A DNA stretch of 64,000 bases from contig CAJQUW010010404.1 of assembly GCA_907163375.1 (NCBI GenBank), forward strand, positions 62,001-126,000, in the 5' to 3' direction. A program made the translations under genes and the position numbers. The stretch's first letter is position 1; each line of letters begins with the position of its first letter. A model generated the notes under the pieces. That model worked only from the letters and a program-made list of their open reading frames with translations, searched no databases and was not told where the DNA came from. This stretch comes from Prostheceraeus crozeri (Eukaryota > Platyhelminthes > Polycladida > Euryleptidae). Shown piece after piece: positions 11,179 to 22,099 of this stretch.

Positions 11179-12660
11179 TTATTTTTCGTCAAGTATTTCA
11201 ATGAAAACATTACGAGAGCTCCTCATACCCATAGAAGATGGAAGAATATTTTCGCAACAGAACTTATAAAATATTGAAAAGCAAACAGTTGATACAGAAA
11301 AGACAACATCAGAGGGTCTTGTCAACCCACCACGATTTACTATATCAATAAATGTTGTATAATCGCGCTTATTACTATCATGAAATACTGGTTCTGGCAA
11401 ACATTTACTGCTACGCAAAATTTCCGAACAATTTCTACAATTCATTCTTTATGCTATTGAATTTGCAATATAAACAGATACATAAATTATCACATTTAAG
11501 TCGGTCAATTCGATGTTGTAAAATATTTAAGAGTCGTTTATATTATCATAAAGAAATTCTTGATTTTCATATTCTGATTCTTTGCGGAAGAAGGAAAATC
11601 ACCGACTGAGATGTTACTAAATTTAAGTAGCGATAGAATCCGAACATTTCTTCGTTCTCAAGAACTTGGCGAACCTGGGCAAAAAGATTTCCGCCTGATA
11701 ACTGTCTATACCAGTCAAGACGACTCTATTGGATCGGACTGGAAATTTCCGGTTAGAAGGTAGCGATAGCCACGAGACCAAAGATATTGAACTAGTTCAC
11801 ATACTGCTCGACAGGTTTGATTCCGGACATCAATCAACGAAAGTTGCTCAGTTAAATAATTCAGTTTCATGTGGTCGTCTTCGGAATCAAGAACATCACC
11901 ATACAACTCTATGGTAGTCATTGCCTTCTCAAATATGTCATTGATGAGATTCGTCTCAAAAGAAGCTAAGCTTGCCATGACATTGACCACTTGCGAACAA
12001 CATTGAAACATGGTGATTTCATGTCTTAAATTCGGTAATGAAGGACAATTTTATCAGCAGTGCTAGCAACGAAACTCACATCTTCTTCCTCTGTCAGCGA
12101 GCACACTACTTTCGGTATGTGATCACTTAATTGGAGTTTGATAAAAATCAGACGATTTTGATCTTTTAGCACATGATATCTCGTCGGAATAACATAATTT
12201 TGTAATTTGTCATACAAAAAAACTGTATAAACTGGACAGACTGTCTGTCTGATCATCTTTGAAATATTTGTTCACTTTTATCGTACCTAAGCATGTCAGT
12301 TTCACGGCATTGATTTGGAAGGGAGTTTGAAGATCACGTAATCTTTTCCTTTGGTGACATATAGGACAGATGATTTGGAAAAATGCTATGAATTGCCGTA
12401 GAAGTAAGAATCACCCACTTCAGTTGTCCTCGTGATTCTTTCCTGTCTCGATTGGCATCTGTTCTATCTTTCGGGAAATCAGAGCTGTGGAAATGAACAG
12501 GACAAACTCTTGAAAATCTTGTTGGTTCTTGGTATCTTTCTTAGCCACTCTCGCTCGGCGCAAATTTTCATTAGTTGGAATCCGATGGAAGGAAACATTT
12601 CGTTGACATTTATTATACACATCAGCATGAGCATTGCGGAATACATTACTTGTATGGCAT
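11179..12660 (-). pseudogene. P-element/THAP9-type transposase remnant
   Basis: Minus strand. Near 12620-12480 lies a THAP-like zinc-finger start: NVSFHRIPTNENLR, followed after a frame change by CPVHFHSSDF, matching the family's C...C...CxxHF pattern. Near 11800-11600 the P-transposase C-terminal signature appears: YLLTGNFQSDPIE, then in a shifted frame WYRQLSGGNLFAQVRQVLENE. At about 11440-11180 a CRNCSEIL...NRGGLTRPSDVVF segment matches the usual P-family tail. Frames change several times (near 12500, 11725 and 11600), so it is dead. No TIRs were identified. The family assignment rests on these motifs in the right order. Confidence 0.8.
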
Positions 12661-12717
12661 GACTTTATTGTAGAATGAAAAGTTGACTGAATATTTGAAT
12701 TCTACACTATCAATCTA

Positions 12718-13800
12718 CAGTGATGATCATAAAAAATGGACCACCTAAATTTTGTCAGTTACAGATTCAAATTTGGCAGAGAAATGAAAATAGCCGTTGA
12801 AACAAAATTTTCTTTGCTGCTCAGTGGCTCTGTAGAGCCAGTTGGCTCTTAAAAGGGCCCATGGTACGCTAGCTGGTGGTCACTAATATTTTGTAACCTC
12901 ACCAGAAAGTTCAATCACTTGTCGAATCCGGGAAGGCATGCTTTTGATCAGGCGGTTGATTATTTCTTGATCTAAACTCTCCCACGTTTGCCTTAGCAAA
13001 GTTTCAAGTCGAGGAAGACCATCTCCAGGAAGAATTGATCGCCTCACATCGCGCTCCTGTAAACTCCAGACATTTTCAATTGGATTGAGGTCTGATGAGC
13101 AAGCGGGCCATTTCAAAGTTTGTATGCCGGCTTGAGCTTTGAATGAATTAGTTACACAACTCCTGTGACAAGTGGCATTGTCGTCCATGTAAAACCAGTT
13201 GGAGGAAGGATCACCCAATTGGGTAGACAATGGAAGAATGTGCCTTTGCAAAATATTCACATGTCTATCGGAATTCATGTTATCCCTTTGGAAATGGAGT
13301 TCAGTTTGGCCATTCATCCATATCGCAGCCCAAATCAGCAGTCTTCCACCTCCTTGATTCATAAGAAATGTCAAATGATCAGGAATTGCATCACCTGACT
13401 TCATCCAAACTCTCAAACGGCCATCGCGACCTCAGAGACAGACAGAAGCTTCATCACTCCAAACAACTCGATTCCATTGAGAATGCCAGTGCCAATGTTG
13501 CATCGCCCACTTCAGTCTCAAACTCTTGTGGTTGGTGGTCAACTCGATCCCTGATGGTCTCTTACGGCTTTTGAAGTGTTCACTTTTCAGACGACGTCTC
13601 GCTGTTACGGCAGAAGCCGTCGGCTGTCGAAGTGAACTCCTCAACTCGGCTGAAGACAAAGAAGGATAGTTTCTTACCAAGCGAATAATCATCCGATCAG
13701 TTCGAAAACGTGTCTTTCTTTTCCGACCGGATCCAACTTTTCTGGAAAGGGAGAAAAAAATAGTTTTCCACCATGGACGGTGGTCTTTGGGACGCCTACT
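12718..13800 (-). mobile_element. Tc1-type transposon, 5'-truncated
   Basis: A TA dinucleotide (12716-12717) is followed by CAGTGATGATCATAAAAAATG, a typical Tc1 end. The transposase runs on the minus strand from about 13745 to 12883. It has a basic GRKRK start, an HTH-like segment, WSDEA (first catalytic Asp), FYMDDNATCH (second Asp) and SSDLNPIENVW (catalytic Glu). A frame change lies near 13420-13430. The N-terminal half of the DNA-binding domain and the distal TIR are not found, so the far end is truncated. It sits in the centre of the large inverted duplication. Confidence 0.88.
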
Positions 13801-14270
13801 TTTCGGCTAACTAGGGTTAATGATTTTTTACTATATAGCCAAAATAAATAACATCACGACAAAAAGAACACATCGAGCCAAAACTTCCACAAACCTTTGT
13901 GGAAAATGCAATAGAGCCAAACTTAAGCTCTACACTACCTCACTCATCTTCAAGTAAAGTTTCATCTAAATCCATCCAATACTCTGTCCTACACAGCCTT
14001 CACAAACTGTCCTTCTGACAAAAGAGCAGAAACATTGCCCTTCAAAAATACCTTCGCATGCTTCGAATCAGTCATCATGACATACGATGAATTCAAAATC
14101 GAATGGAAATTTTGTTTACAACTTATCTGGGTCAACACTTTGATCTGACTATGCAGACGTCTAGACATCATAGATATTCAATGTCTGAAAATGTCAAAAA
14201 TCAATTCATAGACAACTAGATGAATATGAATTACATTAGTCAGGGAAATCTTAGATATGGACATTCATCT
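13770..14270. other. Spacer with no gene
   Basis: AT-rich sequence between the Tc1 remnant and arm 2. One short minus-strand frame (13989-14171) has no recognisable feature. Confidence 0.5.
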
Positions 14271-15299
14271 GAATATTTAGTAGTTCCCAGCACTGCTGAG
14301 ATGAAAATGTGTTGCGTCCTCATTGAATTGCATGCAATTGCACTATTGTTGATGATCTGATGCATAATGAGATACCGGAAACTCATCAGAAATACTTTGA
14401 ATGGACCCATAGACCAGGTCGTTTGAGAGCTGCTTTCAGTCCCTCTTGATCTTCTCAGGATACACTCGGAACAAACTGAGAATAAATTTAACTATCGGAC
14501 ATTCTTTTTTGCAAGAAGGGTGTATGGACAATCTTAAAGTCATAAAGAATACATTTTGAGTTCATCAACTTCACAACATTTTCTTATGATGATAAACGAT
14601 TTAGCACAATCATTTTAATTTGGGGTAAAATTACAATTGAAGCAGAGCGATTACGGGACATAGATAAAAATAGCGAATCTATTGAGTCGAACATACCAGA
14701 AGGAATTTGTCAAGCGCTTTTTTAAACTTCAATTGAAGCACATTTTGCAAATTCACTTTTATCAGATGGCTTCTCTCTAACTTCGGGTTTATTACAATGT
14801 GCCGCATTTTGTATTTCAAAATGAACATTGTTAGTCCAGATGATAACAAATTTAATGTGGGTTTTGAATATTGATTATTAATTTATTGAACGTTCAACAA
14901 ATAGAAAGCTTGGATGAATTAAGCTTTGAATAACATAGCATTGATGCATGTATCGTGTGCTCTCCAATAGATTTCCAGGGTTGCATTTCTTAATGGACTT
15001 CTTTTTTGAGAGGGCCTGTATTAATGTAGTGTTTATGCATTATTTTACCTGACATTCCAGGATTGCTAATGAAGTGCATGCGTGCATACGCAGGTGCGAA
15101 GCGTCAACTAAAGATAAAGCGTAAAAGCAATACGTCATTTGCATGAATGTAGTCCACTGTGTCATTAAAAAGCAACATAGCATGGAACGTATGACATACA
15201 TGAAAGCTAATCAAAGATGATATTGGAATACAGCAATAAATTGTGTAATTTTCCAATTTAGTGGCTTCAGATAGGGATGTTGGCCTACATTCCTCACCG

Positions 15300-15881
15300 T
15301 ACTTTCCAAATGAAGCCCCACTTCCAACCTTGGTTTACACCAGAATGTGCAGCTGCAACCTGCCAGCGTGACCACTTTTTCCATAAGTATAAGCGGGAGA
15401 GTACTGCTGGCAATCTTGAATTGTACAAAACCGCACGTAGAAATTGCAAGGAAACCATGCATCAGGCCAAAAGCCGTTACGCTTTGTATGTACGGAAGTC
15501 CATTGCTATACGAAAGCTTGACTCTGAGGACTTCTGGAGGATTTACAACACCGTCACCAATAGGAACAAATCCTCCATCCCAGCACCTCGTCATGCCGAA
15601 GTTAGTACTTATATGGCGACAACCTCAGCAGACATAGTCGAGCTTCTTTGCAGGGAGTTTGCGAAGAATTCATCATTAGACGATGGAGGTAGAATTCCAC
15701 CTCCAATTCCCACGCGCACTGATGAGACAGTTAGTCCTCCTTCAGTCACAGTCCGAAACCTCAAAAAGATCATTGCAGGTCTCGATAGCTCTAAGTCCAG
15801 TGGACCAGATGGCATCCCGGTTTCGGTCTTCAAGCATCTCTCACCTGAGCTTTCTCCACTTTTATCCAAACTGTTCAGTTG
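15300..15881 (+). mobile_element. LINE fragment (between endonuclease and RT)
   Basis: The open frame shows the linker that precedes the reverse transcriptase in Jockey/CR1-like LINEs. It has QPWFTPECAAA, a basic stretch with AKSRYAL, SEDFWRIYN, then NLKKIIAGLDSSKSSGPDGI and LSPELSPLLSKLF. The SSGPDGIP motif is the conserved entry of the RT domain. The frame stops right after, so only about 190 codons survive. It is a 5'- and 3'-truncated fragment. Arm 1 retains only its first few codons. Confidence 0.85.
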
Positions 15882-15944
15882 ATATAGATATCTTAGTAGT
15901 CCCTGCATTAGTCAAGCAGTTTTATGCTACACTGACAACTTCTG

Positions 15945-16184
15945 AACGAGCATGGCAACATCTAGTATATTTTCGTTCACAACCGATGCTGAAATTGCAA
16001 GAAATATGCAGGAAGTTATTCGAAAACATACGATTCAAGAAGCCAAATGGACTATGAAACTTTTCCAACTCTGGTTCACTCAATGGAAAGTGCAATTGAA
16101 TGACCCACTCAAAGTTCTAAAAGATATTGATGAGTTCAATAAATCTGATGCGAAATATTGTCTGAAGTATTTTTTTCAGACGTG
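15945..16184 (+). pseudogene. Crypton/DUF3504 tyrosine recombinase, 5' part
   Basis: Encodes TTDAEIARNMQEVIRKHT...MKLFQLWFTQW...DIDEFNKSDAKYCLKYFFQT. The order resembles the core-binding domain of ZMYM/KCTD1-like DUF3504 proteins and Crypton recombinases. The frame runs straight into the left end of Polinton 1 and resumes at 42066 with VRKSDRSKYPPATLKEL, the next expected motif. The inverted arm near 8100-8350 carries a second, shorter copy. It is a dead gene and may be a domesticated or transposon-borne copy. Confidence 0.75.
16179..16184 (+). repeat. Target-site duplication of Polinton 1, left
   Basis: GACGTG precedes the AGTAGTAAGG end. The same six bases follow the other end at 42066-42071. 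Six-base duplications are the Polinton hallmark. Confidence 0.92.
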
Positions 16185-16840
16185 AGTAGTAAGGAATCCT
16201 TCCAACTTCGCACAGCGCCCCCGTCTCTGGAGCGCGAGTTGGATTGGTGTGGTTCTGGGTCGACCGGCCGGGTGTGTCTTGGTCGACCGTCGTTGTTGTT
16301 CGTGGCTGCCGGTCTTTGTTTTTCGTGTGTAGGATTGGTTATAGGGTTATTTTGTGTTTAGATTTGGTTTCCTGATGAAATTCTGCATCGACATGTTGTG
16401 TTTCTTGGGTGTAGGTGTGGTCTAGCTGTGTTTTTGCGTGTTTTTGAGTGAGAAACTGGCTGTAGCGGCTAAACGAAGCCTCGTACGTGGAAATGGACGT
16501 CCGATTTGGACTTTTTGGCCAATTTTGGGTTTAGGAGAGTTGTTTCCAGCGTCATAGGGCTAAAAATGAAGAACTTCGATCCCCCCTCGGCAGCGTTCTT
16601 CCAACTTTGGTTCTAGAGATCGTAGAAAGTCGTACAATAGCTCGTTTGAAAGCTAAGAGTGCCACAAATTCATTGGAAAGCACAGTTTGACCCTATCTTT
16701 CTTTGCTGAGGCTTCAGAGTGACATTGAGACTTTTGGCCATGTTAGAGAGCCATTAGAGGGTTTTTGAGTTCTGTTTTTGGCTCCAGCGGGCGAACGAAG
16801 CATCGGACGAGAAAACTCAGACCAGATTTGGAATCAGCTT
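16185..16840 (+). repeat. Left TIR of Polinton 1
   Basis: Inverted match to about 41105-42065. It shows the AGTAGTAAGG end, a 'gggtcgaccggccggg' GC-rich block and the module with 'cgtacaatagctcg'. The right TIR is about 300 bases longer because one module is tandemly duplicated there. Confidence 0.88.
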
Positions 16841-16890
16841 GATGTCATTGGCCAATGAGGAGCACATCCAATGAGAATCCAGCAATTCTT

Positions 16891-16898
16891 TATAAATA
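16891..16898 (+). promoter_or_regulatory. TATA box of the first gene of Polinton 1
   Basis: TATAAATA lies 97 bases before the ATG at 16995, just inside the TIR. Confidence 0.5.
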
Positions 16899-16994
16899 AT
16901 GAGGTTTTCAGAGTGACAATCATTCTATCTTTGAGTCGCACAGGTGTCGGACGCACGTTCTCCCTCTACATTCCTATTATATTATCCATCTGAA

Positions 16995-17776
16995 ATGGTG
17001 AGTCGGGACCTTCCTCTCCTCTCCTTCCTTGAGTGCTAACTTAATAGCATCTCTTTTATTTTCAGGCACCTACTACATCTACTACATTTACAGGACAAGA
17101 TAGTGCTCAGACGTTACAAGGATCTCTACAATCAGATCGTCTTATGTTGAGGCCAGTAGAAGAGACAACAAAGGTACATAATCCCACCCCACTACAGCGT
17201 AAATTTAGACAAGCCATACGTTATTACGATCATGGTATAGTATTGTAAACGGGAATGATTCCTTCCACTGAAGTGAAGATATTGAACAATCAGTATGGGG
17301 ACTACGTAGTCATTCCTGTGAATCCATGCATTCGTCGCCAACTCGATATTATTGAAGAGTTTGCAACATTAAATATGGACATCCGCACTCCCCTTAGCAA
17401 GGAATGGAAGGCGAGAGACGACAATGATACTCCATATAGAAAGATTTAAAATTTTAGTGGTAAAAAGATTTCTATACCACTATCGCATTGGTGCTCACAC
17501 TATAAAAAGGAAGGAGATGAAGTGACACCCATCAGATGTGAAGACCTCGCAGAAGGCACTTGGAATATTGGTTTTGCTATCAGTGGAATATATTATGGCT
17601 ATCACCAGAACAACAAATTAGCCTCTATATCGATGCATGCTCAATCCATCCTATATATACCAAAGCAACAAGACGTTCATGACATTATTGATCAAATCCT
17701 CAACGAGAGCGGTACAAAGCCCAAGTCAGAGAAGAATGCTTCCGCTAAACGCAAGCTAAAGAAGGAGAATCAGTAG
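16995..17776 (+). pseudogene. GFYSF-family Polinton protein, copy 1 (fossil)
   Basis: The ATG at 16995 is followed at once by a GTGAGT donor; the intron runs to 17065 (TTTTCAG) and the next exon begins GCACCTAC. The first exon is therefore the start codon only. Downstream the protein resembles the genes at 47990-48663 and 50352-50987: a 'V..VPVNPCIRRQLDIIEEF' segment, a hydrophobic 'IGFAISGIYYGYHQNNKLASI' segment matching GFYSF-x-I-x-x-x-YxGP, and a lysine-rich tail. No known domain is recognised. A nucleic-acid-binding role is possible because of the basic tail, but this is inference. It is broken in more than one place. Confidence 0.6.
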
Positions 17777-17805
17777 TCTTTACCTATCTCTACCGTATGA
17801 CAATT

Positions 17806-17935
17806 CGTTCATGTGCTTTGAGTGTCGTAGACGTGGACTTATCAGATATATTTTACTTCTTCGCTGCCATCACGTTATTCGTGTATTTTGTCGTGAACAG
17901 CATCAATGTACTTCATCATTTTGTAATATGTTGTA
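17806..17935 (+). pseudogene. Small zinc-finger protein (fossil)
   Basis: Short frame reading FECRRRGLIRYI...RCHHVIRVFC. It is homologous to 48664-48829, which has CSECGKRGLVRYI and CNHVVCIFC. The cysteine/histidine spacing suggests a RING-like or zinc-ribbon fold. It lies directly between the GFYSF gene and the exonuclease-like gene, an order kept in Polinton 2. Confidence 0.5.
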
Positions 17936-18000
17936 GGACTCTTCATCAGATAAGTAAACATTTGTAATTTCCTTTTTAGTCATCTATCATCATTTTTATG

Positions 18001-18486
18001 GATTGTGAGGGTGAACCTGCACAGGAGCTCAGTGCTATTGCTATGGACAATTGGTCGTATCAAGTTGTTAGTGTCTACCATCAACATGCCAACTGTGATC
18101 CCAACGCTGATAGCTGGGCGAGAAAACACATCCATGGACTTAATCAGCAATAATTGCAAGACTATGGCTTTTCTAATGAATGTGCTCTTCTTATTGTGCT
18201 TTTAACGTTGTATGTATCTTTTGCAATGATCCTACTAAGGAGAAGAAACTATTTCCAAATCTAATCATCAATGATATTCTACTTCCACCTTGGGATAGTA
18301 GAGTTAATCAACACTATCATGAAGTCACTAAACGTTTTAAGGAATTGAGTGTTCCTATTTTAAATGTTCGTTGTAGTCGCTACATTCATAATCAATGCTT
18401 TTTTCCCCCATATCTCAACACTGCTAGAGTAATGCTTGGTCATCATTGTTCTTTATATGATAGCTACCAACTTGCTTTAGCCCACA
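18001..18486 (+). pseudogene. Exonuclease/Maelstrom-like protein, copy 1 (fossil)
   Basis: Begins with DCEGEPAQELSAI, resembling the first DEDD-exonuclease motif (D-x-E). Next come VVSVYHQHA and a W-x-R-K-x-I-H-G-L block. Further on are NVRCSRYIHNQ and HHCSLYD, reminiscent of the His/Cys pattern of Maelstrom-type DnaQ-like domains. The full set of motifs is shared with 48850-49415. A single-strand or RNA exonuclease-like fold is inferred; activity cannot be judged. It is broken and is closely followed by the nested LTR element. Confidence 0.45.
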
Positions 18487-18806
18487 ACTGAGTATTGAAA
18501 ACAAGTTTTAATACTCTCACACGTCCGTGCTGTTTATTTGTCAAACGACAGCTTATATAGCTCTGGATGAGCCAAGTTAACAAAAATCAGCATTGATGCA
18601 TTTTAACTAACAGAACAATAGCAATGTCCACAACGCGCACTTTGAATTTCACTTTCGATTCTGCATATCCACGCTTTGAGGTGAGTGTGCTTTGATCGCG
18701 GCAAAGGCGCATCGGGCTCGGAGATTCCACACGCTCGCTAGACAGCAGATGTAGTAGAACGCGATAGGAGATTTGAGCAGATAGCTGTCACAGATTCCTC
18801 CCCGTT
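18473..18806 (-). repeat. LTR of the nested retroelement (left copy)
   Basis: 334-bp copy identical by eye to 21221-21554. On the minus strand it is the 3' LTR. Confidence 0.9.
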
Positions 18807-18816
18807 GAGAAATCGC

Positions 18817-19242
18817 TTAACCACCGAGGAGCAGTTCGCACTCCTGAGCTTCGGCGGAGAGGCTGCTGTTGGGGTGTGTTTGTGTAAGGTGCAGAGGTGT
18901 GTGTTGTAGTGTTCTGTGAGTTGGTGCAAGAGGAACAGAGACGTCTGTTTGTGTAGAGGGACTAGATTCGGATGTCGGCAATTCAAGAGGCAGAGGGGAA
19001 AGCGGCGGAGCTGCAGACGATGAAGACTGTGTCCGTGCGGTGCCAGGTGTAAGTTGAGGATGAGGAGGTGCAGGTGACGTAGGTAGTGCAGGTGACGTAG
19101 GTAGTACAGGTACAGACTGAGACACGTTGGAAGACTCTCCTTCAGCCGTTGATGCAGTTGGTGAAGTTGGTGCGTTAATATTGATCTGATCTATGTGCCG
19201 CCGATGTAAGGTGCCATCGCTCAAGTCAATGACGTGAAACAT
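18817..19242 (-). pseudogene. Integrase C-terminal tail of the retroelement (fossil)
   Basis: FHVIDLSDGTLHRRHIDQI is the usual C-terminal integrase tail motif of Ty3/Gypsy pol. It is followed by a Pro/Ser/Thr-rich low-complexity extension. Confidence 0.7.
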
Positions 19243-19445
19243 TTACTGACCCATTGAATTTAAGAGGAGACCACTAGAAGGCCGATTGTTGTTGCCTCTA
19301 TAGAAAGTCACATCGGTAGAGTCGAGATTCGCCGTGGTTCTGGCTCAAGAACTGACGGGCTTTTACCGGTACTCGCATGAGTGGAATTCCTGTATTGAAT
19401 TAGAAAGGCGTCGATGCTTTCCCACAGATCGTCTAAAGTTTGTGG

Positions 19446-20870
19446 CTATTGAGCGAAGATGGCGGTCTTGAGCGCTTTCACAAAATTCTCAGCCAATCCG
19501 TTAGACTGACGATGTCTCGGGGCGGTGAAGACTGACCGGCAGCCGATTGATTGCAGCCAAGCGTGTTGCGATTCAGCTGTGAATTGCGAGCCGTTATCGC
19601 TTACCAAAGCTTGTGGCACTCCCTCCCTCGCAAAACATCGTCTGAGAGCCCACTTAGTGAAGTCTGCATTAGCGGTAGCTGTTAGGAATACATCTGGGTA
19701 CTTGGAGAAGGAGTCTTCAATGATCCATGCGTAGTACTTTTGCAAAAACGGGCCGCAGAAGTCAACATGAACTCGCTGCATGGGCTTGTAAGTGACTGGC
19801 CACGGGTTCCAATGAGGATAAGTTCGTGGTTTCCGACAACACTCTTCGCATTGCTGCAGATAGTTGCTAATGTCGTTGTTGATCGTGGGCCACCAGCACA
19901 GCATTCTAGCTAGAGATTTCATCTTATCTCTCCCCAGGTGCCCGAGATACAAGTGCTTAAGCATGGCATCTCGACAAGTGGGTGGTATTAGGATGCAGTC
20001 GTTGTACGCAATAATGCCATCTATTTGAATGCGTAGGTCGGTTCTTTTGGCGTGGAGTTCTGGGAATCGTTTGCGTGCTGTTAGAGACCATCCGTTTCTA
20101 AGACCAGCGAGAACAGGTCCATAGGCCAATTTGGTTTCGTGGATAAGACGGTTGCGGTCAATCGGAAGCGGATTAACAATGTAGGAATCCACTTGCTGAG
20201 GAGAATCACTCTCTGCGTACCTCGACAGAAAATCGGCGTGGGGAATTTGCTTTCCAGGCTTATGCATGATGACGTAATCGTGATGTTGTGAAGTTGAGCG
20301 GGAAGTTCCATGATTTGACGTTGACGTAATGTGAACCTCTGAAACTTGACTAGAGATAGCGGTGTTCACATCGTCCCAGGTCTCTAAGAGTGCTTTAGCC
20401 TTTCTATAGGTTAGAGACGGTTCCCTGAGTAAGCGTTTCTGTATCTCCGGTTCATTGACTCCGGCTACTATTCGGTCACGTAGCTGGGTTTCGAGTCCTG
20501 ACCCAAAATTGCACTTCGCCGACTGCTTTCGAATGCGCAGTAAAAACTGTCGCAAGTTCTCATCTCCCCGGCGGACGATGTTGTGAAAGCGGGCACGCTC
20601 CGATGTCTCGAAATGTACTGGTCGCAGATGCTTCATGAGTAAACCCTCCAGGGCGGGTTCCGTCATCGAGCCGATGTTGTCCGGATGAGCGAGATCCTTG
20701 AGTAGATCGTAGGCCTCATCGCCTATCATGGTGAGGTAGAAGGCAATCTCGTTGGACTTGTCGATTATGGGATTCGTTCTGACGTAGAATGCAAACCGCT
20801 CGTGCCAGTTTGGGAACCCGGCCGGTTTGTTGATGTCGATCTTCTCCAAACAGCGTTCCATACTTACCAC
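19446..20870 (-). pseudogene. gag/pol-derived frame of the nested retroelement (fossil)
   Basis: The frame of 474 codons starts with a gag-like capsid region (FPNWHERFAFYVR, then QFLLRIRKQSAKCNFG, residues 20-150). It continues with a short RNase H end (HADFLSRY) and an integrase region (residues 270-474). The integrase region has a zinc-binding H-H-C-C segment and catalytic blocks HVDFCGPF and LVSDNGSQF, then QSNGLAENFVK. Protease and most of the reverse transcriptase are not represented, so it is not a complete polyprotein. Confidence 0.85.
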
Positions 20871-21220
20871 CTAATCCGAACTTAATCCCTACGAGAAATA
20901 GGAGGACAAGTGAAAGCAGTAGAAGACAACAAAAGAAATAGATGAAACCTATTTATGTGAAGGACTGGGTTTTTCGAAGAACTGACGGCTCTCAGGCGAG
21001 CTGTGCGTCAGTATGAAGTCGAAGAGGATGAGTGGAAATTACTTCTGAACCACTGAAGTTTCAATACGCTCTAACCGAACGTATTGGGCCACCACACGAC
21101 TGTCTACCTGCTTAACCACCAGGGTTAAACAAAAAAACACTCTACCCGAGCGTTTTAGTCCAACTGTGCACTTGCAGTGAGTGCAGTAATAGTAAGCAAA
21201 GGCTGCTGCGCGACGCCAAT

Positions 21221-21554
21221 TGCTTTAGCCCACAACTGAGTATTGAAAACAAGTTTTAATACTCTCACACGTCCGTGCTGTTTATTTGTCAAACGACAGC
21301 TTATATAGCTCTGGATGAGCCAAGTTAACAAAAATCAGCATTGATGCATTTTAACTAACAGAACAATAGCAATGTCCACAACGCGCACTTTGAATTTCAC
21401 TTTCGATTCTGCATATCCACGCTTTGAGGTGAGTGTGCTTTGATCGCGGCAAAGGCGCATCGGGCTCGGAGATTCCACACGCTCGCTAGACAGCAGATGT
21501 AGTAGAACGCGATAGGAGATTTGAGCAGATAGCTGTCACAGATTCCTCCCCGTT
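21221..21554 (-). repeat. LTR of the nested retroelement (right copy)
   Basis: 334-bp copy; on the minus strand this is the 5' LTR. Confidence 0.9.
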
Positions 21555-21680
21555 TAGATAGTTGTATCTATTTTATCTGCTTCAAACCCAAAATTTGTAA
21601 TGCATGCCTGTTAAAGTCGTTTAATAAATGCTTTATGAAGAGATTTGTTATTTTCATGCAACCGGTGGGATAGATGAAGG

Positions 21681-22097
21681 ATGATAATGTCTTTCTCAAA
21701 TGATTGTGGAACACTAAGTTTTCATAGACAAAGCTTAATAGGAACTATTCAAGATTATGTGATAACTTTTCATAAAGATGAGATCAACATCAAATCAGTT
21801 ATTGGTGATACTAGCACTCTATTTTTGAAGTTAATGGACACGTTTTCTAATAGAATTGTAATGGCGAGATTAGTTGCAAAAATTCATTTCAGCCATTTTG
21901 GGAAAGAAGAGGTAGAAGCTCCTTTCTTCCACTTTGCTTCTTATTCGATGGAAGTTGTAGATAATCCCGAAGAATTTTTTGAAAGACATATGGGAAAAAT
22001 TGCTCAACGTCTTAATGCATTTAACCGTCATGGTATCAGTTTAGTGATTGAAGCGATTTCACATATTCACATTCAACTTTGTATAAAAGAAACTTAA
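21681..22097 (+). CDS. FHFASYS-family Polinton accessory protein
   Basis: A frame of 138 codons, shared with 46037-46473 and more loosely with 49574-49921. Conserved blocks are 'RLVAKI' (residues 55-60), 'FHFASYSMEVV' (about 88-98), 'FFERHMGKI' and a tail 'IEAISHIHIQL'. No known domain is recognised. It lies just before the RING gene, with a two-base gap to the next ATG, consistent with the compact layout of Polintons. Function is unknown. Confidence 0.6.
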   Translation: MIMSFSNDCGTLSFHRQSLIGTIQDYVITFHKDEINIKSVIGDTSTLFLKLMDTFSNRIVMARLVAKIHFSHFGKEEVEAPFFHFASYSMEVVDNPEEFFERHMGKIAQRLNAFNRHGISLVIEAISHIHIQLCIKET

Positions 22098-22099
22098 AG

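Larger units (their letters stand above)
14270..16184 (-). repeat. Arm 2 of the large inverted duplication
   Basis: Reverse complement of 8053-9562 with an extra 700-base portion (15350-16050) missing from arm 1. The arm is cut at 16184 by Polinton 1 and resumes at 42066, where homology to 8053-8184 continues. It carries the LINE fragment and the start of the recombinase pseudogene. Confidence 0.85.
18473..21554 (-). mobile_element. Ty3/Gypsy-type LTR retroelement (fossil, incomplete)
   Basis: LTRs of 334 bp at 18473-18806 and 21221-21554 look identical base for base, so the insertion is young. A primer-binding-site-like TTGGCGTCGCGCAGCAG follows the 5' LTR on the minus strand (around 21205-21220). 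A purine-rich GGGGAGGAA lies at the other LTR edge. Internal parts on the minus strand are a gag-like region, a C-terminal RNase H/pol segment, an integrase core with an HHCC-like finger (HLYLGHLG...CEECC), and an integrase tail ending near 18817. The pol region is incomplete. No clear target duplication is visible. The element is nested in Polinton 1. Confidence 0.88.
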
